From Nymphaea colorata (lineage: Eukaryota > Streptophyta > Magnoliopsida > Nymphaeales > Nymphaeaceae): a stretch of 64,000 bases of DNA. A model generated the notes under the pieces. The model was not told where the DNA came from and made no database searches. It saw only the letters and a program-made list of their open reading frames with translations. The stretch's first letter is position 1. Each line of letters opens with the position of its first letter. Positions 35,549 through 48,987 of the stretch are shown here, piece by piece. The DNA lies in the NCBI RefSeq assembly GCF_008831285.2, contig NC_045143.1, positions 9,187,503 to 9,251,502 on the forward strand. Reading direction: 5' to 3'. A program made the position numbers and the translations under genes.

Positions 35549-35960
35549 GTCTGGCAAGCAACTTTTGGAATAAGGTAGGGAAATGGAGGACAAATTATCT
35601 CTGATCCCAAAGCTTTTAACAAGAATTCTTGGCAACTGGAGGACTGGGTGCTAAATGAAAGTCTTTTACAATTTTGAGAAGAAGGAGGGAGCAGACTGAC
35701 TCTGATGTCGATAAAAAAAAACTGGCGTAAAAGCTTGTTTCAAAGGTAGGCGAAGCTGGCAACATGGACTTCAGAGGGTCGAAGAGTTTGCTTCTACCAT
35801 CGTTCAGTGCTATTCAGATATAGCTGCCGAAGTTGCAGCAGTTCTTCTATAGCTTCCTTTTGCACTAATCTGGATTCTCCTTTTCTCGTATTCTTTGTAT
35901 TCTTTATGACTGTTTGATTTGATTTGTCAATAAAGGAGTGGTGGCCTACTACCACCAGCA

Positions 35961-38894
35961 GGTTGTTTGAACACACACACACATATATATATATTACTAT
36001 TAAATGCACTTATATTTTATGGGTTGAATGGGAGTTGATATGTGCACACTTTAATTTGACATACTAACACAAATTAACTTTAGATAAATTAAACAATAAT
36101 AAAGATTCATGCAACACTTGTGCAAATGAAATTTAAGATGGTACAGGGTAGACTAAACTTATTAAAGGATGTTCTATTATGTTACTCAGCCCAAATTGTT
36201 AGGGTGTTTTAGAATATTATTCTAATTGTTCCACCCTTCTGCATGAATGTCCATTTGGAAGCACTGGTTATTGCTCTTCGAACAACTGAAAAAAAAAAAA
36301 CATTTCCAAATATCTAATGTTGTTTTCTCACTATATTTTATATACCATGTGAGTTCATATAATTTTTTATTCATTAATCTATAAAATTGCACAAACATTT
36401 GTCTCACGTAACACTATTTTAGCATTTCTGGATTATGTATTTAGTATTTTAGAAAACCCCATTTGTGTATAGAAGTAAATATTTCATTGTTCGTATTACT
36501 CTTATTCTATATAAATAAATGTAAACATTGTAAGGTTATAAAGGTTGAAAAGTTTACCTTGGACTAACAATCAAATTAATTATTTATTCTAGCTTTCACT
36601 AGAGCAAATATAGAACTAAGTACAAAATCATGTGAAGGATTAAAGGAGAAAACTTTATATAAATCATTGAGATGAAAATTGTTGAGAACTTGGGGGTCAG
36701 ACCATACAAGATAAATTAAAGATTAACAAAGTATATGAAGCCAAATTTGATGCTACTGAAAGAGTGTTGTAAATAAATTGCTTCCATTGACACTTTAGCA
36801 AGAAGTATATTGATGTTGATGACAATGATTGAAAAAAGTAAAATCAAGTACCATAATTTATATTCTCACATGTTATGCATTGACAAGATTGTAAGTTTAC
36901 TTTTTTGAAATATTTTATTATACCAATATGCATATATTTTGTGATAATTTAGAATTATCTAGATATACAGACGTACAAAGCTGCTCAAAAATTAAAATGT
37001 TTCAAATAATTTGTTATTGATATTTGGGAACTTGAATTTTACCACCAAATGTCTCGAGGATTGTTGATTCATGACAAATGAATATGCATTCGACACACCC
37101 ATTTTAAAGTTCACAACCTTCAACATGCTTTTTAATAAGACTTAGTCATATGCAAATATGTTGAATGCTCAAAACCAAATTCACAGCACAATCTAGTTTA
37201 AACACTAGAAAAAATGAAAACTCTACTACTTGCAGTTATTGATTTATCATTGTCACTAATGTGCAATGGGTTACAAAAGGTTCCAGATACTTTTATGCAT
37301 GCTTGTGCCAATATTTTATAAGATATTTTGCTAAATAATAGATTATGATCATCACGTAAAGTTCTTGATATATTAGAAAATAAACAAAACACTATGTTAT
37401 TCTCGAGCCTAACACAATTAGTTGGAAATTATCACTCAACTCTATCTACGTAAAAAATTGTCACTAATGTATTGACTACTCATGTTCACTTGAAAAAGTA
37501 CTGGAAGATCTCAAGAAAGTTTCAGTACATAATATATTGTTGGTATTTATCAACTTCAAATAGAAAAAGTGAGGTTAACTAATACCACCATAGAATTCAT
37601 ACATCACATGTTACAAAAATAGAATTGCTACACACCCATCCAAAATATAATATATTGAAATATAAAGCAAAATATTATCATAATTATATAAATAATTTAA
37701 ATGCAAATATCCATGTATAGAATAAATCTATTATGTTCATATGTTAGCATGCTTCTACAATTTCAAAACAATTTAATTTCCTCTCAATTATGATATGTGG
37801 CTACTAGAAGAAAGATGCTTATGTGGCTGGCATATTCATACAAAGTATCACACCCAAAAATTTGCCTCTAACATCCTCAATAACCAAGTCACCACACAAT
37901 GTTAGTACTACTCTTATAAATTGGTTGTTGTCTTCTTTTATTCAACTAGTCCTTCAAAGATATACATGATGGTGTTTCCAATATTTCACACCAGGAGAGC
38001 ACATCACACCAGGATTCATATGTTTAAATACAAATGATAGCAGAACTAGGATGTAACACAAAAATACCTGAATGAGGAGCATTATCCCTGCATAACCTCA
38101 TCTCAAGCATAAAGGCAAACCCCCTACTCCTTTTTCATGCCATGAGGGATCATACCACCTTATTCTATCAAATCATTCAAGCCACAAAGTAAGGCCTCTT
38201 ATAAAAATACACATTATCTTTTGGCAATTCTCAGAGACAAATGATAAGTAGGGCCACACAAAATAGGACCAAAGTGTCGCCATATAAGACTGGCTTAAAA
38301 TGTTGTTTCATGTTGTCCAACATCGACATGTCACAATAGAGTATACATGCTTTTATTATTGAATAAACCAGCTACACATGAACTATAAATTGCCAAATAA
38401 AAAAATTATCCCATCCGAGGAAGGCACAAAATCAAGTTATTAATGGTTGTTCTATAATCTCAATATAAATTATGCTTAAAACATCTATCAGTAAAATGCC
38501 TTCATAACTTCATTACAAAAAATTCACTCAAGCCATAAGTAAAACATGCATAACTTTATCATGCATATACAATCATAAAAAATGTTGTCACAAATAAATG
38601 ACTGATAACATTTTATAAGAATGCGATATGTTTAAAATATAGCATTCATATCTTAGATTTACTGTGTATTCACGCTGCCATAGCACATGATTCATGCACT
38701 ATAAAAATATGACATTCACTATTGCAATAAAATAAAAGCATTAGTAAGTATATAATGAGTTCACTGGTGCTACTTTTGAACATGTAGTGAATGAGTTTTG
38801 AGTTATGTCATGGAGGAAAAACATCAAAGAATCCCATCCATGTAGGGTCATCATTGATGCTTTGTGGTTGTCACAATTTCCTAATGAAAGTGCA
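35961..38894. other. AT-rich intergenic DNA, no gene recognised
   Basis: No coding homology in any frame. A cactagaaaaaatg motif at 37203, with nearby cattgtcactaatg (37250) and attgtcactaatg (37457), resembles a CACTA terminus and subterminal motifs but is not paired with a right end. Confidence 0.45.
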
Positions 38895-39104
38895 TGTTAT
38901 AACCCCAAATTTTTCAAAAAAAAAATTGTATTTCATTTTCACTCAAAACGGTCGGCCCCCATTTGTAACAAAAATCATTTTTATACACATTTAAAAAATT
39001 GGTTTTATGTTGTTTTTTCTTAATGCCCCCTTATTTATTTATTGAATTTCATTATCATTTTTTTTAAAAAGAGTGGCACGATCATGCAATCGGGCGTGGC
39101 CGCA

Positions 39105-39150
39105 CGATCACGCAATCGTGTGATCGCTCCATCACACGATTGCATGATCG
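39105..39150. repeat. near-perfect 20-bp inverted repeat within the solo LTR
   Basis: The left arm 39105-39124 and right arm 39131-39150 are inverted copies with 19 of 20 bases matching, separated by cgctcc. A further partial copy of the arm (cgatcatgcaatcg) lies at 39079, and a 7-bp hairpin cggcagc/gctgccg follows at 39157-39179. Confidence 0.95.
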
Positions 39151-40459
39151 AGTGCACGGCAGCATGCAATGCGCTGCCGCACACCACTCGCCACCGAATA
39201 GGGGCCTACACATGCGCAGGTCCCCATTTTCATGTTAAAACCGCCCTTGGGGGTGGTTTTGGCTTAGCTGGGTGGGCATTAGCCCTGCCCACACCCCAAA
39301 GGGGTATTTGGAGGGCTAGTGGCCAATCCCACTTGGTCAAAGCTTATTTTTTTTAAAAAAAATTAAAATTATTCAAAAATACTTGAAATTCGCATGAAAA
39401 TCTTGTTAAATTAAAAAAAATAAATTTGAATTTTGGCTCCAAAACTCTCTATAAATATCCCACAATCCTCCCTCTTGGGCATGAGCCAACTATGGAGGGA
39501 CCTCTAATGCTTCCTCACTTGAATTTTTTGATTTTTCCTTGGCTCTCTCTTTCCATTTTTCACTTCTTTTGTTCTTTTTCTTCTCCAACTTTGGGAGCAA
39601 GCCTCTTCAACTTCAAATTTTTCAAGGGAGTATGAGGGAGTCTCTTGAGGAGATATCTTCATCATTTTGAAGCTTCATTCAAGGCGACCTTAAGATCATC
39701 ATCTTGGAGCTTCATTTCCAATATCATCTATATTTGAGGTATATAGTCTTCATTTTTATTTCTCATTTTCTCTTGCCACCTCCTCATGGCCGTGTAAGAA
39801 AGCTCTAAAGACTTCCTTTCTAGAGTTAGGAGCTATTTTTGAGTGCATCAGGAGTATGAACAAGGTGAAATAAAATTCATTTCTTCATTTATTTTCAAAA
39901 ATATGCTTGTCATGTTGCTTTACTCACAATTTATGCTTGAGATGATTCTTACGCGTGATGTATTAAGTTTCTTACGTTGCTTGATTTTCTTTCATACCCA
40001 ACAGTAGAAGGAATATATTCTCTCGTGACCAATGAGATAATGATTCTATGTTCACATATAAACTATTTCGAACCATGTTTTCTAAAAGATTTTCAAAAGC
40101 AAATATCATTTCTAATGCGGCTTTGGAGACTTAACTTAAGCTCTTGCATGAGCCCAAGTTCCTCCCTGGCATACATAAAAATCAAAATCGGATATCTTTA
40201 AATTATTTCTTGATTTCAATTCTCATAAAGACATAAACATATATACATGTTATATATGTATACATGCACATGATTATTTCTCTTTGTCATTCTCTCTTTA
40301 TGATTTAATTTATTCTTTTACAAACTCTCATGTACATATATATGAATATATATACGTATATTCCATGTTAAAATATCTCACTCTTTCTTTCTAAAATCTT
40401 CTTCTCCCTCTCTATTTGATTTATACTTCTTTTTTACAAGCTTTATTATATGTATCCAC

Positions 40460-40476
40460 ATGTGTGTGTGTGTGTC

Positions 40477-40525
<49 letters not shown>
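40460..40525. repeat. compound (TG)n(TA)n(CA)n microsatellite
   Basis: TG, then TA, then CA dinucleotide runs; the TG and CA arms are mutually complementary. Inside solo LTR copy A. Confidence 0.97.
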
Positions 40526-40528
<3 letters not shown>

Positions 40529-41533
40529 CTCTCTCCCTCTCTTTTAAATCCTTTGCTTTTGCGATTTTTAAAATCTCTTTTTCTCTCTCTTTTTCCTTAT
40601 TATTCTCATAATAAAGTCTTTCATCTTTTTCATTATTTCAAATATTTTTCTTCCATGATTTAGAGTTTTAATTTTTCATTTGTTGACTTCATCAAGACAA
40701 AAACTCAAGTAATGACTCAATATTGGAATCATGTTTGAAGGTCTACAACCGCATTCCATTTTCAAAAACTTTTCCTTCTTCATAAAAATATTTATGACAA
40801 TTATAAAATGAGAAACTTAGATGTTTGTGGTGGTAGGAATGCTCTTAGATGGACATCATGGTAGGAATGAATGATTTTCTTCTAATCATTGATGACCAAT
40901 ATATTCATACATTCACATTCACTTAACATCACAAATGATCACAATGACATTTTTAAAATAACTTAAGCAAGATGATACGATACTCTAACTAGGTGGTAAC
41001 CAAATTAGACCAAAATCTCAAACTTACTTAAACTCTTAAAAGAACACCAAATTGATTTCAAAATATGACCTTCAAATGTTTCCAAACAATGTTTTCCCAA
41101 ATCAAGGTTTCTCCAATCAAATGTTTTAGACTCTTAAATGATGCTTTAAAACTTTCTCAAAATCTTAAAACATCAAATCTTTAACATTTTTTTCAAACAC
41201 AACACTGCATTTACAATGAAAAAGATGTTTAAGCTAAAACCAAATGCATCAAAAATGAGTATAGCCCTTGAATTTATTACCCCTAGTAAAGGCGCTAGGA
41301 ATGGTCGATCATCGTACCGACAGCGAGTCCATTTCTCTCTTATTTCAAAACAAAACCTTATTTTTTTGGAGCACTCCAAAAACCAAAAATTTTTGGGGAT
41401 GCGAACTGTGCACTATGAAATTTTTTTTAAAACTAATGAGTCCAGATTTCATACAAAAGCCATAGATACAAATGTCAAATCTTATTAAAGTAGTGATGTG
41501 CTTGTTTAAGCACAAGCTCCTAGATTTTAAAGT

Positions 41534-42041
41534 AAGCCGGGGCTTCGGGCCGGCCCGGTCGGACCCGGGTCCGGGCCGGGAAAAACCTGGCCCAGGCCCG
41601 GGCCCAATAGGCCGGCCCAGCCCGACTCCCGCCCCTCCTCCTCCGTCTCCCTCTCCGCTCCCCCTCTCCCTCTCCCTCTCTGCTCCCCCTCTTCCTCTCC
41701 ATCTACCTCTCTGCTCCCGCTCCCGCTCCCCCTCTCCCTTCCCCCTCTTCCTCTCCCTCTACCTCTTTGCTCCCGCTCCCCCTCTCCCTCTCTGCTCTAG
41801 CTCCCCCTCTCCATCTCCCTTCTCCTCTGTCTCCCTCGCCGCTCCCCCTCCTCCTCCGTCGCCGTTGCTGCGCCTACAGTCGTTCATCGTGTGGGCCGTC
41901 GGTGGGGACCCAACGGGAGGGTCGGGGGAAAGGGGGTTGGGAGGGTGGGGGAAAGGGGGTCGAGAAGGCGGGCCGGGCTGAGCAGCCCGACGGGCCGACC
42001 CTTACCCGGCCTGGCTGGCCCGGCCCGATGCCCACCCCTAT
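41534..42041. mobile_element. non-autonomous hAT-like element, GGGCC-rich family, large member 2
   Basis: The arms are GGGCCGG-dense. The right end complement begins AGGGGTGGGCATCGGGCC, a common plant hAT-type terminus; the left end (AAGCCGGGGCTTCGGGCC) is diverged. Possible target duplications are ttttaaagt (41525-41533) and ttttaagt (42042-42049). The core at 41630-41870 is a C/T-rich minisatellite (ctccccctctccctct variants). The long Pro/Ser/Leu ORFs here come from that core and are not taken as genes. Confidence 0.72.
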
Positions 42042-45000
42042 TTTTAAGTAGACAAGTTAAATAGCCTACAATTGGTGAAGTTTCATATTATGGATTTGTT
42101 ACTAAGTTACAGATGTGAGCTATAGTAAGAAGCTGAAATATGCTTTGTTCAAAAGTGAGTGCTTCCACATTCTTAGTCCACATGACAAACACACTAAGGG
42201 AGATGAATTTGGTTTTTACATGTATAGGATTAAATATATAAAAAATAAAATATTTGTGCTATGATCTCAAGTACAACACATTTTTTATGTAGGAGACCTA
42301 ATAGTTAATGATTGGCATATTATCATTCAAAGAAAACTCAGAGTTCAATATCATATTTTAAGAAAATAAGCCACTAAAGATGATAATAGGTACAATATTG
42401 AGTTGTACAATTTCCTAAGTTGTCAAGCTGTTACGAGGATGATAACATCCTTTGATTTTGGGAAGATGTGTAGGTAATTGTGTTTAATGATCTTATGGGG
42501 AATATTGGTAGATTTTTTTTTTAAAATTATTTTGTACTTTTGCTTAAAATGCTAACTGCATCATCAAATATGTAAATATGTTTGAAAGCTAAAAATTATA
42601 TGCTTAATGCAGCATGAAAATGTTGAGATGTAAAGTAAAAAAACATCGCAAAATTTAAACTCCTTTGAAATAAAGACTTAATATTCTTAAAAGAAGTGAT
42701 CATTATGTAGAATACCATCCAAAAAAGAATAACAAGACAATGAAAAGGAAAAAAAAGAATATAAACTATTTTGATTTGATACGATTCCACATCCTTGACA
42801 AAAAGGATATGTTCTCTCAAGCTTGTATTGTATGTCACATTGAGAGATTGGAAGTTATGTAATGCACTTGCTCGAGTGCAAAATGGATAATGCACTTGGT
42901 ATTTTAATATAAAAAACATGCCTTTAACCAATCAAGTTGACACTCCACTATCTATACACATGATAGTAGAGGAAACAAAGTCAATGGTATAGATGGTTTT
43001 CTTCTTTGTCTATACATTTAGCTCTTGAAGTATTGAATTTAGAAAAATGGCACTTGTATCTTCAGTATAAATGAGAAATCTCATTAATTGTTCATATATC
43101 CACTATCTACGCATATGATTGTATTTTTCTAAATTATAGTCTAATGATTATATACCAAAAGAAATAGAGGTCAGAAATAATTTATTAGACAAGAAGTACT
43201 ATTACCTTATTATGAGTGGATATTCATTGTCATCAATAGCATTACACAATACTCTCAGATTAGATGTTCATAAATCCCAACCAGTAAGTGAACAACGAAA
43301 ATTCATATCAAAATCCCATTGATTCACCAAAACTGTCATAGTTTGAATGATATTTGCTTCCTATTATGAAATGGTCATCATACTTTAAGCAGCACCTTCA
43401 GGCAGGAATATGAGTTTTATTAGTAATTCTTAAAAAACTCTTTCACAAATAACAATATACCATTTTCAATATTGTAATGACATATTGTATTCATTATGAA
43501 AGGTATAATAACATAATACTCATTACGTCTTACTTTAAAATATGAGTAGAAGGGTCAAAACCATTATTTTGTTGGAGTTGTGTTCATTAGAATTTGATTG
43601 TAGCCTTTCCCTAGCTCACATATTGCATTCAAAGCTATATTGAAATATTTATTATTTGACCTAAATGTTGAAATATATGTTGTATAGCCAGATTAACTTC
43701 ACTATGACAAATAATAAGAAGAAATATCATGAATTGTTCTTCAACTATGAGATGTCTTCCATTACACAACAAATCTCTTGATTTCAATGTCTAACATGAA
43801 GTCATACACATTTTAGTTTCATGCACAACAAGTCAAACAATTTCAAAGATGTCCAACAAGTATTCCCAAACAAAGTCACACCATGACAAACAAAATTACA
43901 AACAATTTCCTAGGTGGTCTTTGGCTTATCATATGTCATATAATAGCCACCATGATAGTCATAATAGCTAAAAGCATAATATTCATGTTATCACCAATTA
44001 AAAAATAATTTTTAATTATAAAGATAAAATACTAATTTAACTAATCATGCCTTTAAATATGTAAACAATTGTTTAATTAAAACAACCCATTCAAATGAGT
44101 AGTGCATAAATATTAACAATTGAACATGAACAATAGTTGAAAAAATAATATTTATATTCTTCGATGTATGGTTATTCACAAAAAATACCTGCAAATGGTT
44201 TGCTAAAACCTTACATTTGATACATACAAAAGTATGATATAGTTTCCACAAGGTGTAGTCATCTATAAATAAATATACAAAATGGTTGCACTTGATACAT
44301 ACAAAACATAAACATGACGTAAGACAAATATAAATAAAAATGTACAAATTCATTATAGTCATAAGACATGCAAAATGTTTGTTAGTCATTACTTAACATC
44401 ATCAAAATTCCATATACAACCATTCCATAATAATTCATCTGATGCCAAAATGACATATGCATGTTGTGGATTAAATAACAAGTCCACTAGATGTATGTGA
44501 AAGAGATTATCAACTCTCTTCTTTTCCTCCATCTCTTTCAAAATATTTGCGCATTCTTCTAATTTGTGTCCAGGTAGCTTTCATTTCACTAATATTATTT
44601 GTGAACTTTAAAAAAGGTAAAATCATAGGTACATATTTTAGTTCTTTTCCTTTAAAATATCTTTAGGTTTTTTATTTTTTTACTATATGACTTTTCATTG
44701 TTACTATCACATCAAGACTATCCTATTTGGTCTATCATTATTTGATAATGGAGCAAAGCCTAATTCACTTGCATCAATTTGTATTTCATCTGTAACAAAT
44801 CTTGGTCTATATGGGAGAAATAGAATACTAATAGATAATGAAACAACACGTGCCATTCTTCTCTAATTGTAGCAGAATTTCCAAAAAAAATCCTATAGTT
44901 CTTTAACATGCATCCAATATTTTGGATCTTCAATCTCTTTGTTCTTAGAGAACCCTCTGTACACATAAGCATAAGCATGCATATACACATACATAGACAT

Positions 45001-47217
45001 ACATATGTATGGGTGTGTATTTACATGCTTGTTTCCTATAAATGAACATAATGTCATTCTGTTAAGTATAATGGCAATAGGTATTTACTTAGATATACTC
45101 ATTCCATACAATATCATTGATTGAAAGACATTTATGACATTGTCTCATTTGAAACAGGTTGATGCCAACAAGTCCTTGCATATGTTTGTACGGCCTTTCA
45201 AATACTCTACATGATGTCTCAATTTATCAAGTCCAATTTCCAGTCCAAATTTTAGTTGTATTTTCTTGCTATTTTGTTTCATCCTTTATGTATGAGTACA
45301 CCTTGAACCCTTAACCCATTATGTGAGAAAGTTCAAACATTGCTTGAACAGAATAATCCATATTAACTATTTCAATCACTTTTTAAATTTTTTAATTGCA
45401 GATGGTATGAAGGCTTTCTACCTCATAGTCAACCAAATGTTGCTACAATCATAACAAATATCAAAATTGAAAAATTTAACGTAATATATTACATTTTAAT
45501 ATAAAACAAAAACAGATTTCAATTGATTCAAGTATAGTAGTTTGTTTTGTCCATAACTAGAATAGTTTATTTATGAAATTCGTTAAAGATAGATCAACCA
45601 ATAAACTATATACAGACTTGGTTGTTCTCTACCTTAATGAAAAATATATTGAAAAATACACATTCCACATTGAGTATCCAAAGTCCACAATGGCCATGTA
45701 CATACATGCATATAACCATGATGATAATATATGTGAGATATATATATTCCATAACCATAACATAAGAATAATGGATATGTATGTCATTCATTACATGCAC
45801 ATATATAAACTAATATGTTCACAATTTCCTTGCAAAACATATAAAGGAGCCAACACAAAACTCCTCTATGAAAATGGCACATCCTACCATATGTCTATCA
45901 AGGTGTCTTAGAAAATAAAGTACGATCTCATGGCTATCAAGCCACAATAGAAATTTTCAACTTTTAACAATATATCATTCACCATTAAAAAAGAGACAAA
46001 ATAATTATTAGAACTTTAGTGCCATAAAAGACTCTCTCTCATGTAGATTAGTAAGACTACTAGCCCTTAGGTCTACTTAACTTTGTAAAATCACCATTTG
46101 CCACCTAAAATAATCTATTAAATAATATCACATATGACAAAAGGATAAGATATGCTATCCTTAATTGAAAAAATATGGTTGCATTGTCAAGCTTGAGCAT
46201 TTATCATATTTAAAGTCTTTGGCATGGTTTGGATTTTGCCTTATTTTGGTTTTTGTCAATGTTTAGTAGGATTCTTTGGCTTGTGAGAGTGAAAATCAAG
46301 AATTGGCCTTCTATAAGGCTACTCTATTCCAATATTTTTGTACCATCTTGTTTGTTTCCACCATACTTCCATTGATGTCCAGGTACAAACTTTATTTCTT
46401 GAGCACATCAGCCAATTTCAACTGGTAACAAACTACATTACATAGCAAAAATTTCACTACTATAGTTTTAAGTTAAGATAAAAACTTAATTGGTTGAAGA
46501 ATGCAGTCTTCTTCCAAAACAAAATCATATTTGTGGCTGTAATGATCATATCATTTGCTCTATGGGTGGTTTTATCTACTTATTGCATCTAGCCTCCTCA
46601 AATCCATTTGCTTAGAGGAGTTAATTGTTTATCACATCCCCAGTTTTCTTTCTTCATCTGAAGTAGTAGGGATAGAGACCTCCTATGTAACTCTTTTTTT
46701 ACTTGGTATGCACATCACTCAAGAAAAGATTTTATTTTCAATGCAAAGCTTAGCTAGAAACAGACTGAAACTAGACTTATACCGTGCCAAACTCTTCTTT
46801 ATCAAATTACACCAATATGCACATGAGAAAGAGAGAGAGAGAGAGAGTCTACGTATCAATAGTTGTTAAGAAAAATAAAAACTTTTGTACAATGAATTCA
46901 TTCCACTGCATGCCTATTTTGGAATAAAAAACAAACCAAACTCACACTTGATACATAGTTTTTAAGAGCTTAAGATGTACACAAGTGTAGTTAGATCAAA
47001 TGGTTGTAAAGGCAGTGGATTAAAAAATAAGAGTTGATTTTTCTCTTTTGAACATCAAAATTCTTGACTTAAAAAATGCATGTCATCCACTTTTCCAAAA
47101 ATCCATTTTACATATAGGAAGTTGCAAATCTGACTATGTTGATTAGACAACATAAATTCAATGTTTATATTATTGATCAATAAACGATTCTTAAATATAA
47201 TATATATGCTCAACGAT
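42042..47217. other. AT-rich intergenic DNA, no gene recognised
   Basis: Five kilobases of AT-rich sequence with many stops in all frames. No transposase, polymerase or host-gene motif was recognised. The longest ORFs (about 110 codons, Phe/Tyr/Ile-rich) look like chance openings. It could be fully decayed TE sequence. Confidence 0.45.
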
Positions 47218-48947
47218 TGTTGGCACCCCACCTTGTCCTTGCTGGTGTCAATCCCAATCAACAAGAATTTCAAATTGGGTTTTAAAAACAAATTTCAAGA
47301 GAAAAGGATCCGTTGATGCAATCCTATATGCTTGTGCACAGAGGGTTGAAATTGAAATTGAAAATTCATTTTGAATTTGGTTTTGAATAAACAATTTCTA
47401 AGCTTGTTTTAGGCAAATTGGAATGAAAATTGGGCAAATTGTTTGAAAGGAATTTGGACAAATTGTTTGGAAAATTAACTTGTTTAGACAAGTTACTTGA
47501 AAATTCAATTTGCCTTTAGCAATTTGGGCAAAATTGAAAAATCTCCAAAATGGAATACGATTATTTTGGTTGAAAATGTGCCATTTAAATTTGATTTCAA
47601 AATTTGGTAAAAATATTGAAAATTGATTTAGGTCGTGGTTTTCACCCGAGATTTTGAAAATTTGCTTGATAATTTGAAAATTTGGATTGAAAAATTTGAT
47701 AGATAATTGGGAATTTGACTTGAAAAATTTGTGATTTTGGTAATTAAGATATAGTTTTTTATTGTGAACTCAAGATCATTTCATGATTTTAAACTGAAAT
47801 TGAGATTAACTTGTGATCAAATTTTTAAGGAAAATGGCCTATTTAAAAAAATAAATATCATTAAAAATACTTGAAATTCGCATAAAAATCTTGATAAATC
47901 AAAAAAAGTTCAAATTTTAAGTTTTGGCTCCAAAACTCTCTATAAATATCCCCACAATCCTCCCTCTTGGGCATGGGCTAACCCTTGGAGAATTTCTAAT
48001 GCTTTTTCTTTTGAAACCTTTAGAGTTTTCCTTAGGTCTCTATTTCCATTTTTTCTCTTCTTCCTCTCCAACCTTGGGAGCAAGCCTCTCCAAGTCCAAA
48101 CTCTTCATGAAAGCATGAAGGGATCTCTTGAGGAGATATCTTCATCATTTTGAAGCTTCATCTGAAGCGACCCTAGGATCATTCAAAGGATGAGATTCAT
48201 TCTCAATATTATTTATATTCGAGGTATGTAGTTTTCGTTTGCATTTTCATTTCCTCTTGCCACCTTCCCATGGCTATGTAAGAAAGCTCAAATGATTTCA
48301 TATCCGGAATCAAGAGCTACATCTTGAGTGCACCGAGAGTATGAGCAAGGTGAAATAAATTCTATTTCTTTATTTATTTTCAAAAATATGCTTGTTATAT
48401 TGCTTTACTCATCATTTATATTTGAAATGATGTTTATGCATGATGTATTAATTTTCACTAATTAATGAACAAATGCACAGCAAAAACAAGTGTGTGGGTT
48501 GGGATCTTTTTATTCTTATAATGATTTTGAGGTTGGGACTTGTCTAGCCTAGGAAAACCTTTCACGAACTTGTACATGTTAAAGTGCATCTTCATGTCGT
48601 TCTCGTGCTTAGTTTCTTTCTTAATCACCCGATTATGAACCCCAATGAGTGTTTTATCATGTTGCTCTTCATTTCATGTATGTTTGATTTTCTTCCATAC
48701 CCAATGTGGAAGAAATCGATTTTCTTGTAATAATTGTGATTTTTATGTTTACATACAAAAATATTTAGAATCATATTTTTCAAATGATTTTCAAAAGCAA
48801 GAATATCCTTTAATGAGGCCTTGGAGACTTAGTTTAGGCTCTTGCATGAGCCCAAGTTCCTCTCCAGCCTACATAAAAATCAAAGTTGGATATTTTCAAA
48901 TTATTTCTTCATTTCAACTCTCATGAAGACATATTCATATATACATG

Positions 48948-48987
<40 letters not shown>

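Larger units (their letters stand above)
33735..35960 (+). pseudogene. LINE (L1-type) ORF2 C-terminal half with two nested insertions
   Basis: A non-LTR retrotransposon remnant. At 33765-33955 the frames read WNNICRAMEEGRVGLFSLQD and MNHAYLAGLAIR, the end of the plant LINE reverse transcriptase region. From 34373 comes NDPTCWVSGKGKVRFWQDKW. Later come WSSWIWRKECPPCAKWFVF and the zinc-binding domain RRGIACANRCFICRKSEESS, DHVIFRCLLALKIW (34800-34905), then KEGMKIWFGRNFKREWLGRC. Interruptions are a 347-bp MITE (34018-34364) and a GGGCC-rich MITE (35285-35548), plus stops and frameshifts. The 3' tail carries an AATAAA at about 35929; no long poly(A) remains. Confidence 0.85.
38895..41407 (+). repeat. 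solo LTR (copy A), 2.5 kb, with 5-bp target duplication
   Basis: It starts TGTTATAACCCC and ends GGGGATGCGAACT (the final base probably mutated from A), giving imperfect inverted ends. The pentamer gtgca flanks both sides (38890-38894 and 41408-41412). A TATA-like tataaata lies at 39450-39457, followed by a CT-rich leader. The 3' portion contains (CA)n and (TC)n tracts and the conserved tail ttttggggatgcgaac. No internal region follows, so it is a solo LTR. It aligns with 47218-49921 (plus) and 8297-11409 (minus). The long LTR is gypsy-like, but no pol is present to prove it. Confidence 0.85.

Noticed and set aside
37203-37480. CACTAGAAAAAATG terminus and cattgtcactaatg motifs as a CACTA element
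   Set aside because: Suggestive, but no right-hand TAGTG end or transposase was found, so no element is called.
41472-42051. 170-codon Pro/Ser/Leu-rich ORF and overlapping frames
   Set aside because: It spans the C/T minisatellite and GGGCC arms of a non-autonomous element; composition artefact.
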